Positions 17,552-25,320 of a stretch of 55,990 bases of DNA are shown here, one piece after another. The stretch spans positions 1 through 55,990 of IMG/VR virus record IMGVR_UViG_3300030116_005147; one strand, 5' to 3'. The position numbers and the translations under genes are program-made. The notes under the pieces are model-generated. The model saw only the letters and a program-made list of their open reading frames with translations, was not told the origin of the DNA and did no database searches. Position 1 is the first letter of the stretch. Every line of letters begins with the position of its first letter. Source of the stretch: a virus.

Positions 17552-19186
17552 TCATGTCCACATCGCAGACAATATCTTCATTCGGTTACCTTGTGTCTCG
17601 TTGATATATCGAGCTACTTCCTTTGCTTTCTTAATGTCTAACCAGACGCTATCGTGTTGGTCAAAGTACCATACGTTTACCTCATCAGCGTCTTGTCCTA
17701 ACCGGTGCGTTCGACCTATCAACTGCTCAAGAGCAGAGCCGTTGGGGAGAAAAGAAGTCAGTAGATTCTCTGACCACCTTTGTAGGTTCTTACCTGTCCC
17801 GTGGGCTGTGATTGACATGGCGCAGTTGTGAGCGGGAACTGAGGGTATCTCCATACCTGCGCCATACGTCGGCAGACCACGCTCCTCAAACTCTTCCAGC
17901 AAGGCGCGATGCTGACACCAGATAATCGTAGGTAACTCTCGGCTGGCTACGAACCGCATCGCTGCATCCACAATGTATTTGTCTATCCAGACAGTACGCA
18001 CGGGTGGGGGCTTCTTCCCTCGCTGTGCATCCCACTCGTTCCATGCACGAACGAGCGCACGGTCATGGCAGGCATCTGACTGCGCCCATCGAGCGACAAG
18101 GAGCGGACTATCCTTTCCTTCCAAAGACCTCTTGAGGATTCGCCTGACCTGTCTGTGCCACTCACCTCGGGCATCAAGCCAGTCCCAATCAGGAGTACCA
18201 TCGGGCCAGTCCCACACATAGTAGAATCCGCACAGTAGTTGTCTCCGAACCCGCGCCATCTCCAGTGCGTCCTCGATCTCTTCCCCTCCTGGTGCTGTCC
18301 AGGTTCTCTCCAAATGGTCGATGGCTTTCTTGACCATGGGAGGAAGAGCGCACTGTGCTGTACGCATGTAGATAGCGCAGGATGCAGACGAGTCCTGCGT
18401 TGCTACTACGCCGGGGGTAGAGCGGAAGCGTCGGAAGTATGCCTCTCGATAGTTACCTCCGTACTTCTCGACCATGGGCTGGAAGCACTGCCTTTCGTAA
18501 GCATCCGGGCTTCCTCCTACGTCCAAGCACGCTGCCCATATCTGTAGTTCCCAGAAGTCCAGGGGGATGGGCGCGTTGTTACGCAGAGAAATCTCTACAA
18601 TGTGCGCGTAGTCTGCCAGTCCCTTCGCAGTCAGTGTCCCGCTCAGGGCTACGAACTTACACGTCGGGTTGCTCTGGAAGTAGCGAATGACTCTCTTGGT
18701 TCGTGTCGCTGTTCGGTGTCGGAGGTGGTGGCACTCGTCGGCTATAATCAAATCAGGCTGCACATCGTCTAAAATCTTAGCGCCTGATGCTACAGACAGC
18801 TTGCTGTAGCTCACCACCCTGATGTTGTTAGAGATGCGGAAGTGCTCTCGGAACTTCTTTATTTCATTTCTTGTTTGAACTTCCAAGGCTGGAGGCACAA
18901 GCAACAGCGGACGCTCGGCACCAACCACTGTGGGCGCAAGGGCACTGATGAGAAACTTGCCATGCCCCACACCAATAGGAGCGCATAGCCCACCGTACTT
19001 CTCTAGATGGTAGAGTGCCTTGCTTTGGATAGGTCGCAGAGAGTAGCGACACCCTGGCAGTGCGTACTTACTGGTCTGGTCCGGCACCTTGTCTTCGCCA
19101 CGGGACAGTGCGAGTACCCGTCGCATGCCTGGAGTCATGGGGGGACGATCGGGTTTGTTGGCTTTTAGTTTCTGAAGTGTTCTCAT
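17552..19186 (-). CDS. SNF2/SF2-type helicase (544 aa)
   Basis: An RPIQ helicase entry motif (51-54) precedes a P-loop IGVGHGKFL (Lys77), then LLLVPP (Ia), ADECHHL (DECH at 150-153), LSGT (motif III) and a C-terminal QLIGRTHRLGQ (motif VI), the order of SF2/SNF2-type ATPases. The P-loop has Phe78 where Thr or Ser is normal. The start overlaps the small upstream gene (ATGA). It lies between the nuclease and SSB-like genes of the replication operon. Likely role: DNA translocation or strand separation in replication or recombination. Confidence 0.85.
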   Translation of the reverse strand: MRTLQKLKANKPDRPPMTPGMRRVLALSRGEDKVPDQTSKYALPGCRYSLRPIQSKALYHLEKYGGLCAPIGVGHGKFLISALAPTVVGAERPLLLVPPALEVQTRNEIKKFREHFRISNNIRVVSYSKLSVASGAKILDDVQPDLIIADECHHLRHRTATRTKRVIRYFQSNPTCKFVALSGTLTAKGLADYAHIVEISLRNNAPIPLDFWELQIWAACLDVGGSPDAYERQCFQPMVEKYGGNYREAYFRRFRSTPGVVATQDSSASCAIYMRTAQCALPPMVKKAIDHLERTWTAPGGEEIEDALEMARVRRQLLCGFYYVWDWPDGTPDWDWLDARGEWHRQVRRILKRSLEGKDSPLLVARWAQSDACHDRALVRAWNEWDAQRGKKPPPVRTVWIDKYIVDAAMRFVASRELPTIIWCQHRALLEEFEERGLPTYGAGMEIPSVPAHNCAMSITAHGTGKNLQRWSENLLTSFLPNGSALEQLIGRTHRLGQDADEVNVWYFDQHDSVWLDIKKAKEVARYINETQGNRMKILSAMWT

Positions 19187-19347
19187 TTCTCACCCCACTT
19201 CTTGAGCCAGTCCGCTGCATCGATGCGATCTTGCTCGTGCTTGCCTGCGAACTGTTGACGAAAGACATGCGCCCTGGCTTCTTTAACGCACTGCTGAAGC
19301 TTTATTATTTCATCGCAAAGGATGTCTATATCTTCTTGTGTATACAT
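19183..19347 (-). CDS. Small helical hypothetical protein (54 aa)
   Basis: ATG 19347 is preceded by AAGGAAC. The product is almost wholly helical and charged (begins MYTQEDIDILCDEIIKLQQC, ends DWLKKWGEK). Its stop overlaps the helicase start (ATGA), so the two are translationally coupled. No family recognised; a small helicase partner is possible. Confidence 0.6.
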   Translation of the reverse strand: MYTQEDIDILCDEIIKLQQCVKEARAHVFRQQFAGKHEQDRIDAADWLKKWGEK

Positions 19348-19364
19348 TTCGGGTTCCTTGTTTC

Positions 19365-19404
19365 ATAAGAGAGCCCCACCCCCCAGAGGATTGGGAAGCG
19401 GGGC
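19365..19404 (-). terminator. Candidate hairpin terminator after nuclease gene
   Basis: On the minus strand GCCCCGCTTCCC can pair with GGGGGGTGGGGC over 12 positions with three wobble pairs and an 8-base loop, followed by TCTCTT. It lies between the nuclease gene and the small gene at 19347. The U-tract is weak. Confidence 0.45.
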
Positions 19405-19418
19405 CGGGATTAGTTGGG

Positions 19419-20972
19419 CTACTTAATCCCCTGTACCACTACGTCCGCAGCCTGGATGAGTACTGTCTTGCAGGCGGGCCAGTAGGGACTATCACTGGAT
19501 ACTGTGATGCAACCAGTGGGTGGTTGAACGCGGAGGCGTCCAGCCACCTCGTTCTTACCTTTTCCGTAGTCAATTTGCAACGGTGTAGAGACTTTGTTTT
19601 CTTCTGCTATCTCTGCAACGAAAGAAGCGATGATGTCTTCAAACATGACAGGAGCAGAAGAAGCACCTTTGGCAGGGACACAGTCAATGTATAGATGCAA
19701 CTGTGGTGCTGTCTCTTTCTTCGGCTCTTCCCTTTTCGTAAAGACTTGAGACTTCAGGTTGGGCTTGGGCTTTGCTACAGTCTTAGGTGTCGCAGCCACT
19801 GGGGGTTGGGGCTTGGTTGCTTGTGGTCGAACGGCAGTGTCCGAAGCCCCTCGATACACTGTTCCCTTTTCGTAGCTCAGTGTGCCTTCGGAGAAGTGGC
19901 ATGCCTTTTCTACATAGTATGGACGCACACGTCCCAGGTCCAGCACACGTCCCACGATGGGGCGAGCGGTGACATTGTTTAGAGATCGAACATCTCGGTT
20001 CCGCATGAACAAGAGCAGTGCGTCGGCAGCTTCCGAATACTGCTCGTCTGTGTACTTGTCTTTCGACGGGGCAGGTTCCGTGAAGTAGAGGATGTCTTTA
20101 GCCACCACGGGCTTGGGTTGTTCTTCTGCTACTCGGGGTGCAGCGTCCTGCGACAGGATGGATGCAGTGCGCTCTCTTCTTCCTTGCAGCATTTTTTGTA
20201 GGCGGTCATTCATATCATTCTCCTTTTCTGTTTTTATGTTTTCAATACCTGCGAATGGAGACTGGCTGTCTCCGAGTGCAGCGCAGGTGTCTGCGTATGG
20301 GCAACCACCAAACGCTCCGCAAGCGGAGGTGTTTGGCTCTACATCTTCAACGCTATCGAGCAGAGACGTTGCCTTAATCTCTGCTGCTACTTTCTTCAGT
20401 CCTTCCCAGTGCTCATCGACATGCTCTCGATCTATGATTGCCGAGACTCTCCGCGCTTCCGGTGCTCCTTTCGTAATGTATTGGATGTGACAGACCTCCA
20501 CGGCGTCTGCGGCAACACATTGGTCGAGTGCATATCGAGCGTATGCGATCATTTGGGGATCGCTCTTCAACTCTTCTTCCGTCTTTGTCCAATCCCAGGA
20601 TGACGTTGTCTTGTGGTCAATGACCACTGGCATCCAAGGTTCCGTCAGGTCCAGCACATCGATGTACCCCAACAGCGGGGGCTCGATGTCCTGCAACTTA
20701 ATCTCTCTTTCAATCTCCAACACACCCTCGGGTAGAAGGTGTAGTCCAGAGGCAGCTATTCTCCCAGCCCGTGTCTCTTCGTCGGGCTCTACTCCGTCAC
20801 GGAGGTACGCTTCTAATACCTCATGCACAGCAGACCCAAGCACCACAGCCTTAGAAGGCTCGGGCTTGGGCGTGTCCGTACACTTCTCGATGTACCACTT
20901 ACGTTTACATAGAGAAAACGTCTTGAACTGAGACGCACTAACGTGCTGTATTTTAGCTTCGGAGGTACTCAT
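19419..20972 (-). CDS. Cas4/RecB-like PD-(D/E)XK nuclease with extra C-terminal region (517 aa)
   Basis: Residues 11-235 carry the RecB/Cas4 nuclease signature: SASQFKTFSLCKRKW, His50 in GSAVHE, Asp105 in GYIDVLD, Asp119-His-Lys121 (VVIDHKTT) and Gln140. Four cysteines (22, 218, 224, 230) in the Cas4 arrangement suggest a 4Fe-4S cluster. Residues 254-517 are a separate Pro/Lys-linked region with no family I know. Start ATG 20972 is inside an operator palindrome and has AAGGG upstream; a longer start at 21008 runs into the primase gene. An internal in-frame ATG with a strong ribosome binding site begins the C-terminal region (see 20211). Role: end processing in replication or recombination. 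Confidence 0.82.
   Translation of the reverse strand: MSTSEAKIQHVSASQFKTFSLCKRKWYIEKCTDTPKPEPSKAVVLGSAVHEVLEAYLRDGVEPDEETRAGRIAASGLHLLPEGVLEIEREIKLQDIEPPLLGYIDVLDLTEPWMPVVIDHKTTSSWDWTKTEEELKSDPQMIAYARYALDQCVAADAVEVCHIQYITKGAPEARRVSAIIDREHVDEHWEGLKKVAAEIKATSLLDSVEDVEPNTSACGAFGGCPYADTCAALGDSQSPFAGIENIKTEKENDMNDRLQKMLQGRRERTASILSQDAAPRVAEEQPKPVVAKDILYFTEPAPSKDKYTDEQYSEAADALLLFMRNRDVRSLNNVTARPIVGRVLDLGRVRPYYVEKACHFSEGTLSYEKGTVYRGASDTAVRPQATKPQPPVAATPKTVAKPKPNLKSQVFTKREEPKKETAPQLHLYIDCVPAKGASSAPVMFEDIIASFVAEIAEENKVSTPLQIDYGKGKNEVAGRLRVQPPTGCITVSSDSPYWPACKTVLIQAADVVVQGIK
20211..20213 (-). other. Internal in-frame start with strong RBS inside nuclease gene
   Basis: ATG at 20213-20211 (Met254 of the nuclease) is preceded six bases upstream by AAGGAG. 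Translation from here would give a separate 264-residue product, MNDRLQKMLQG onward, lacking the nuclease domain. The boundary coincides with the end of the Fe-S cysteine cluster. Confidence 0.5.
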
Positions 20973-20980
20973 GTGAGTAC
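20965..20980. promoter_or_regulatory. Operator-like palindrome over nuclease start codon
   Basis: GTACTCATGTGAGTAC is a perfect 7+7 palindrome with a 2-base centre and is the best copy of the family. It starts two bases after the primase stop and contains the minus-strand ATG of the nuclease gene. Confidence 0.65.
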
Positions 20981-20982
20981 CC

Positions 20983-23124
20983 TTAAGCCAAATCACTATT
21001 AGATGCAAACACTAATATTTTATTTATTGTTCGCTCGTGCTTTTCAGCACCTCTAATATCTCTATACTCTCTACCTTCTGGTAGTTCGATGCCGGGTTTA
21101 ATCCAGTAGCTCATACGCATCTGGTCTGCCTGAGATCTTTTTAGTGGCGCGGCTCCCAGTTTCCTAAGCATTTTAGATAGTCGGTTGCTGGAGATACGAA
21201 CACCTGCCAGTGCCTTTTGAAACACATCAGTCATGGTAAAGGTTTCGTATCCTGGGCGTTCCAACCATTTTGCCAGAACGCCCATGAGAGGGTCCTCTTC
21301 GGTAAATCTCTCCTCCGCTATTCGCTTCTGCTCTGCCTCCATTGCACGGTCAAGGTGCCAGGGTTCGCCTGCGAGATAGGCTGCTCGGGCTTCTGCCCAC
21401 AGTTGGTTTCTATTCTTCTTGATCCATTCCAGGTTGACGTGTTGCTGTAGGCGCACGGGCCAGAAGCGTCGGCTACCTGTGGGGTCGGTCAGCGGTGTGT
21501 CTTCGTTACTGGTAGCCACGATGCAGGTGTGACGTGGGTAGTCCATTGCCTTTCTTTCAAAGGGCATACGGAAGTTATCTACCTGCGATGTGATGAATGC
21601 CTTGACCTTCTCAGCATCTGAGCGTCGGAAGGATGTGAGTTCTGCGACTTCGTAGATCCATGCTCGGGCGAGCATCATGAACGAGTCCTTGTTCTGCAAG
21701 GGGAGGTCGGTATCTCCGAACCACTCGCCACCTGCCAAGGTACGCAGCAGGGTTGACTTACCCAAGCCCTGTGCCCCGATGAGTAGGAGCACGGTATCTA
21801 CCTTGCAACCTGGAGAGTAGGCTCGGGCACATGCTGAGATAAGAAACTTCTTAGCGATGTTCTGATAATAGGGACTGGGCTCACACCCGAATGCTTTCTC
21901 CATCCATGTGCTTGCTCGTTCTATTCCGTCCCACTCAATCGAGTCCAACCATTCTAATAGTGGGTTCCTTTTGTTGGCGTATACAGCGGAGGCGAAGGCA
22001 TCGAACATCATGTTCTTACCGGGCTCAAAGCCGTAGTGCTCACCAATCCAGATGCGTGCGTTGATGACATCGGAGTCACGCAGTTGGCGCTCGTCAATCA
22101 TTTCGCAGAAGGTACGCTCGTTATACCAGAGTCGATTGGCCCATCGGGTGTCGAGGGTCAGGATGGTCACGGCGTTTTGCAGGCTGTTTCTAAACCCACC
22201 TTGCGCGGTGATGGTCAGTTGTTGGACGACATCTCTTTGTTGTCTGGGCGGAATCCATTCGTCATCCCAGTATGTCTGTCCGTCCTGTGCGGATGTGCAG
22301 ACGAGGTATGCCTGCCCTTCGTCGTTTCTTTTTAGGAAGGCAGAGTCTGTAGAAGATCCTTCATGGAAGGGACACTGCAATCGAATGCGGTGACCGTCAT
22401 GTCCAAGCTCTGCATCGACCAGTTCTCTAAGAGTAGCGTAAGTATTACTCCAATGGTCGAGTAGGTTTACCTCGGAGTACTTCTCTCGACGTATGCCCGT
22501 AGCATTCTCGATGCCGCTAAACACACCGCTGCTCTGACTGGTACGCTCTTGTCTCAGGTTGGGCACAGTCCGAGGTAGTTCATACACTGGCCCATCTGTA
22601 GACATAAGGAGCACAGCAACCGGCTCGTTACCTTTGCGGTTGAACGTACCAGGGGGTCGAAGGATACGTGTACCGGCGTCGGTGGCGTTGATGTCTGCCA
22701 TCGCAAAGCCGACTGTCTCGTTAATCTTATGTGCCAACCAACGGTTGACTGCTTTTGCATGGTCAACGTCATGACCGCCACAAGCAGTCCACAGGTAGAC
22801 GTGGTAACCGTAGCCTGACATAACAACTGCGGAGGGATCTACACCGGCTACCTGCTGGACCACCAACTCGATAGTCTCTAACAACTCTGCAAGATAAGTA
22901 TCGATGGCATCCCTATCCAATCCGTACAGTACCGACTTCGGTACTTGCAACCAATCGGATAAATCAAAGTCCAACACCAAGGTCGGACAACGTAGCAACT
23001 CCGACTTAGTGTGTGACTCTGCGCCCAGGGGGAAGAGTCCGGTCGTAACGTAGACCTCCTGTCCCACCACTCGCTGGGCATATTCTGTTCCCTCATCTAC
23101 CGGAGGGAGATGCCTATACTCCAT
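20983..23124 (-). CDS. AEP-type primase fused to VapE-like helicase (713 aa)
   Basis: The N-terminal part fits an archaeo-eukaryotic-type primase: LDFDLSD with Asp52/Asp54, SGYGYHVYLW with His108, and DAGTRILRPPGTFNRKG (about 149-165). A middle segment has Cys251, His254 and Cys276 of a possible zinc ribbon (CPFHEGSS). The C-terminal half is a VapE-type P-loop ATPase: Walker A GAQGLGKST at 450-458, IYEVAEL with acidic Glu492/Glu495, and VATSNEDTPL sensor. ATG 23124 has GGGGAA upstream. The candidate origin lies immediately upstream, so the protein likely initiates replication there. Confidence 0.85.
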   Translation of the reverse strand: MEYRHLPPVDEGTEYAQRVVGQEVYVTTGLFPLGAESHTKSELLRCPTLVLDFDLSDWLQVPKSVLYGLDRDAIDTYLAELLETIELVVQQVAGVDPSAVVMSGYGYHVYLWTACGGHDVDHAKAVNRWLAHKINETVGFAMADINATDAGTRILRPPGTFNRKGNEPVAVLLMSTDGPVYELPRTVPNLRQERTSQSSGVFSGIENATGIRREKYSEVNLLDHWSNTYATLRELVDAELGHDGHRIRLQCPFHEGSSTDSAFLKRNDEGQAYLVCTSAQDGQTYWDDEWIPPRQQRDVVQQLTITAQGGFRNSLQNAVTILTLDTRWANRLWYNERTFCEMIDERQLRDSDVINARIWIGEHYGFEPGKNMMFDAFASAVYANKRNPLLEWLDSIEWDGIERASTWMEKAFGCEPSPYYQNIAKKFLISACARAYSPGCKVDTVLLLIGAQGLGKSTLLRTLAGGEWFGDTDLPLQNKDSFMMLARAWIYEVAELTSFRRSDAEKVKAFITSQVDNFRMPFERKAMDYPRHTCIVATSNEDTPLTDPTGSRRFWPVRLQQHVNLEWIKKNRNQLWAEARAAYLAGEPWHLDRAMEAEQKRIAEERFTEEDPLMGVLAKWLERPGYETFTMTDVFQKALAGVRISSNRLSKMLRKLGAAPLKRSQADQMRMSYWIKPGIELPEGREYRDIRGAEKHERTINKILVFASNSDLA

Positions 23125-23532
23125 GTTGTTCCCCTTGTACTCACCAACCGGGTCATCCTATCAAAGACATCCCGACCAAGCAAACACTATATGTTGTGTC
23201 TTTTATCGAATCTGCCAAGCACTTACCCATTAAGTGGATGGCATCGATAACATAGGTTCTAACTGTACTTTCTAAATAGCTGCCAAGCACTGTACGTCTG
23301 TGCCCAGAGGAGTGGTTGGCAGCAATAACGTAGCTTCAAACGTAACAACCAAGCCCCTGCCAAGCACACCAACCACTTTTATCAAATTATTTAGTAAGTA
23401 TTTATCTATTAGTTAATCTATTTATTTATTTTATTTGTACTCTAATTATAGTGTGGCACCCGTTTTTACCCCGAGTGCTTGGCAGCCGCCTCATAACCTA
23501 CTTCCTTTGGGCACAATCGCTGCCAACCACAC
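23125..23532. other. Gene-free interval upstream of primase
   Basis: This roughly 400-base gap has no supportable gene. It holds most of the iterons and the AT-rich stretch of the candidate origin. A half-site GTACTCACC at 23141 resembles the operator family, but only one arm matches. Confidence 0.7.
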
Positions 23533-23570
23533 TCAAGAGTGCTTGGCACTGTGCTTGGCAGTGGTTGGCA
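23213..23570. other. Candidate replication origin: TGCCAASCAC iterons
   Basis: Nine perfect copies of TGCCAASCAC in either orientation start at 23213, 23281, 23312, 23358, 23475, 23521, 23539, 23551 and 23561, with single-mismatch relatives near 23235. An imperfect repeat of about 80 bases (GGCATCGATAACATAGGTTC versus GGCAGCAATAACGTAGCTTC) spans two of them. With the adjoining AT-rich segment and the primase-helicase gene next door, this is the classic layout of an iteron origin. The repeats could also be operators for the primase promoter. Confidence 0.65.
23377..23451. other. AT-rich stretch, possible unwinding element
   Basis: About 75 bases of almost only A and T (ATTTATCTATTAGTTAATCT and similar) lie between the two iteron clusters, in a region that is otherwise near-even in base composition. 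It may be the DNA unwinding element. Confidence 0.55.
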
Positions 23571-23766
23571 CGGTCCAAGTTTCCACCGTCTTACCCACCC
23601 ATCCGCACTCACACTGTCTCTTTCTCACGACGAAGTCTTCGCCGCGCCGTCCGATCCTGGTCAGCGCCCGTCTCCCTGCCCGAACCAGGCCGGGGTCTTT
23701 CGCCACCTTACTCTCCGTCCGGGTGGCGACCACCTTCGTTCCCTTCCCACACTCTGGGCACAGCAT
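23533..23766 (-). CDS. Zinc-ribbon protein, NrdR-like pattern (77 aa)
   Basis: MLCPECGKGTKVV at the N-terminus and RQCECGWVG near residue 50 give two CxxC/CxC pairs around a basic middle (RRALTRIGRRG), like the zinc ribbon of NrdR-type regulators and small phage zinc fingers. The last residues (PTTAKHSAKHS) are encoded by three iterons of the origin. The start overlaps the stop of the next upstream gene. Possible DNA-binding regulator or origin-associated protein; function not shown. Confidence 0.65.
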   Translation of the reverse strand: MLCPECGKGTKVVATRTESKVAKDPGLVRAGRRALTRIGRRGEDFVVRKRQCECGWVGKTVETWTVPTTAKHSAKHS

Positions 23767-24029
23767 CAGGCTTCTGCCGCAACAAAAGTACTCGACGAGT
23801 ACCCGCAGCTAATGCACATCTTCCATGCGTCGGGCAGCACCTCGCCATCCCCGGCCAACAAACCGATAGATCCACACGCTGGACACACTTCCACATCCGG
23901 TGCCAGAGTCAGCGCCACGAACGCCAAGTCCCGCAGTGCGTGCCACTCATCTTCCGTAACGATGTACGAACCGTCGGTCAGCCTACGGCGTCTCGCCTTG
24001 TCTACCATTTCATCTAAAGTTTTCTTCAT
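23766..24029 (-). CDS. Small zinc-ribbon protein (87 aa)
   Basis: ATG 24029 is chosen because CAGGAG lies 8 bases upstream; an in-frame ATG at 24053 is possible. A helical N-terminus (KKTLDEMVDKARRRRL) is followed by CPACG (about 50-54) and CISCG (about 72-76), a four-cysteine zinc ribbon. Neighbour of another zinc-ribbon gene and of the origin. Family not recognised. Confidence 0.6.
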   Translation of the reverse strand: MKKTLDEMVDKARRRRLTDGSYIVTEDEWHALRDLAFVALTLAPDVEVCPACGSIGLLAGDGEVLPDAWKMCISCGYSSSTFVAAEA

Positions 24030-24033
24030 AGCA

Positions 24034-24423
24034 TCACTCCTGTAACCAAACATACCGTATCACTCCACCCAATCTTCTTCTCTTTCTCGTCCACCCATTC
24101 GCCCGCAAACATTTAGTCACGGCATCATGCACAGATCTCCTACCAATCACCCGGCAATCCTCCCCCCACATAAAACGAACCAACGTCCTCACCTCAAACG
24201 GACCTATCTCCTCCCACAAGCCACGCGCGACTATCTGCACCTCGCCCTCGCGCACATCACCCACTCCCTTGGGCACAGACAAAGACTCCAACGCTTCCCA
24301 ATCACGAGTCAACGCTTCTTCCAACGCTTCAATAGCAGCTATCCGCGCAGTCACCCCACGCCGTCTCCCCAACTCCGCTGCTAAAACATCTACCTTCCTC
24401 TCTGTTTTCCTTCTATTGCTCAT
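24034..24423 (-). CDS. Hypothetical basic protein, possible winged helix (129 aa)
   Basis: CAGGAGAGAAGT precedes ATG 24423. The N-terminus is basic and helical (SNRRKTERKVDVLAAELGRR). The C-terminal 60 residues end in a strand-turn-strand rich in Arg (WTRKRRRLGGVIRYVWLQE) that could be a winged-helix wing. It is the first gene of the leftward replication operon, divergent from the 24472 island with a 48-base gap. Function unknown. Confidence 0.55.
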   Translation of the reverse strand: MSNRRKTERKVDVLAAELGRRRGVTARIAAIEALEEALTRDWEALESLSVPKGVGDVREGEVQIVARGLWEEIGPFEVRTLVRFMWGEDCRVIGRRSVHDAVTKCLRANGWTRKRRRLGGVIRYVWLQE

Positions 24424-24471
24424 ACTTCTCTCCTGTGTTAGCGTTTACCCACCCTCCGCAGGTAAAACAAA

Positions 24472-24846
24472 ATGGCTATTACTAGTTCAAAACAAAACAT
24501 CCCGTTGACCTACCACGTGACCATCCAAACGGACTGTGACGCGACCATGGCGAACAACATCACGGGCACAAACTCCACCCTCTACGCCATCGAAATAGAC
24601 AACGACGCAAACGCGGGTGAGATCAACTACATAAAACTATACGACGCGACATCCGCGACCATAAACTCGGACGATCCCTACCTCTCACTCCAGGTAGACG
24701 CCGACGAAAAGAACATCACGTACCACATCCCCCAGGGGCTCACCTTCACAAACGGTATCTGCCTCGCGGGCGTATCCGATGGCGGTGGCACCGCAGGCAA
24801 CACCAACCCCACCTCCAGCGTAATCGTGCGCCTCATCCACAGTTAA
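24472..24846 (+). CDS. Beta-sandwich virion-type protein (124 aa)
   Basis: Pattern STLYAIEIDNDANAGEINYI, then LYDATSATI, then ITYHIPQGLTFTNGICLAGV, closes with VIVRLIHS. It closely parallels the protein at 25321 and matches a small beta-sandwich type I know from aquatic phage genomes, probably a capsid or fibre decoration. It is the first gene of the rightward island and runs against the surrounding leftward genes. Confidence 0.6.
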   Translation: MAITSSKQNIPLTYHVTIQTDCDATMANNITGTNSTLYAIEIDNDANAGEINYIKLYDATSATINSDDPYLSLQVDADEKNITYHIPQGLTFTNGICLAGVSDGGGTAGNTNPTSSVIVRLIHS

Positions 24847-24857
24847 AGGAAAACACA

Positions 24858-25142
24858 ATGGCACTCCCCAAGAAGGGCAACAAACCGCTGAGCCCAGAAG
24901 ACCGCAAGAAGATCAAAGAATCTGAGGAAGAGCACCGTAAAGATCGCACCGCTGGAGACGTGCAGTCTATCGAAAAACGGATGATGAAGGATTTCGTATT
25001 AGATCCAGCTACTAAACAAATGATGAAAGACAGAAAGCTTAGTAAGCAAGCCAAGACGGAATACCTCAAGAAAATAGAAAAGCAAAAAGGGAAAAAGAAA
25101 GACTATCCCAACATAAATAAAGAACTGAAAAAGGCTAAGTAG
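24858..25142 (+). CDS. Small highly charged Lys-rich protein (94 aa)
   Basis: Lys and Glu dominate from end to end (KKGNKPLSPEDRKKIKESEE onward). It has predicted helices and no hydrophobic segment. AAAGGAAA precedes the ATG. Possibly a DNA-condensing or virion-packaged protein, as are its island neighbours. No family recognised. Confidence 0.5.
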   Translation: MALPKKGNKPLSPEDRKKIKESEEEHRKDRTAGDVQSIEKRMMKDFVLDPATKQMMKDRKLSKQAKTEYLKKIEKQKGKKKDYPNINKELKKAK

Positions 25143-25144
25143 TT

Positions 25145-25318
25145 ATGGACACCTACAGAAGCAAGCCGCCGAAAACAAAACAGAAAAAAGATAAGGCTAC
25201 CAAGCCAGACAAAGAATACAAGAAGCCTCGCTCCCGCTCCTTTCAAAAACTAAACAAGAAAGAACAAGACACTTCGACTGAAGCATCCAAAAGGTTTCTT
25301 AAGAAGAAAGGTAAGTAG
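25145..25318 (+). CDS. Very basic small protein (57 aa)
   Basis: ATG 25145 comes three bases after the preceding stop, and the TAG at 25316-25318 is two bases before the next ATG. The product is almost half Lys, Arg and Thr (MDTYRSKPPKTKQKKDKATK and similar) and must be disordered alone. Tight packing between coding neighbours supports it as a gene. Confidence 0.5.
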   Translation: MDTYRSKPPKTKQKKDKATKPDKEYKKPRSRSFQKLNKKEQDTSTEASKRFLKKKGK

Positions 25319-25320
25319 CC

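Noticed and set aside
23790-23806. GTACTCGACGAGTAC, a perfect palindrome like the operator family
   Set aside because: Spacing and inner bases differ (15 bp, CG arms) and it lies inside the 3' part of a zinc-ribbon gene; it is most likely chance.
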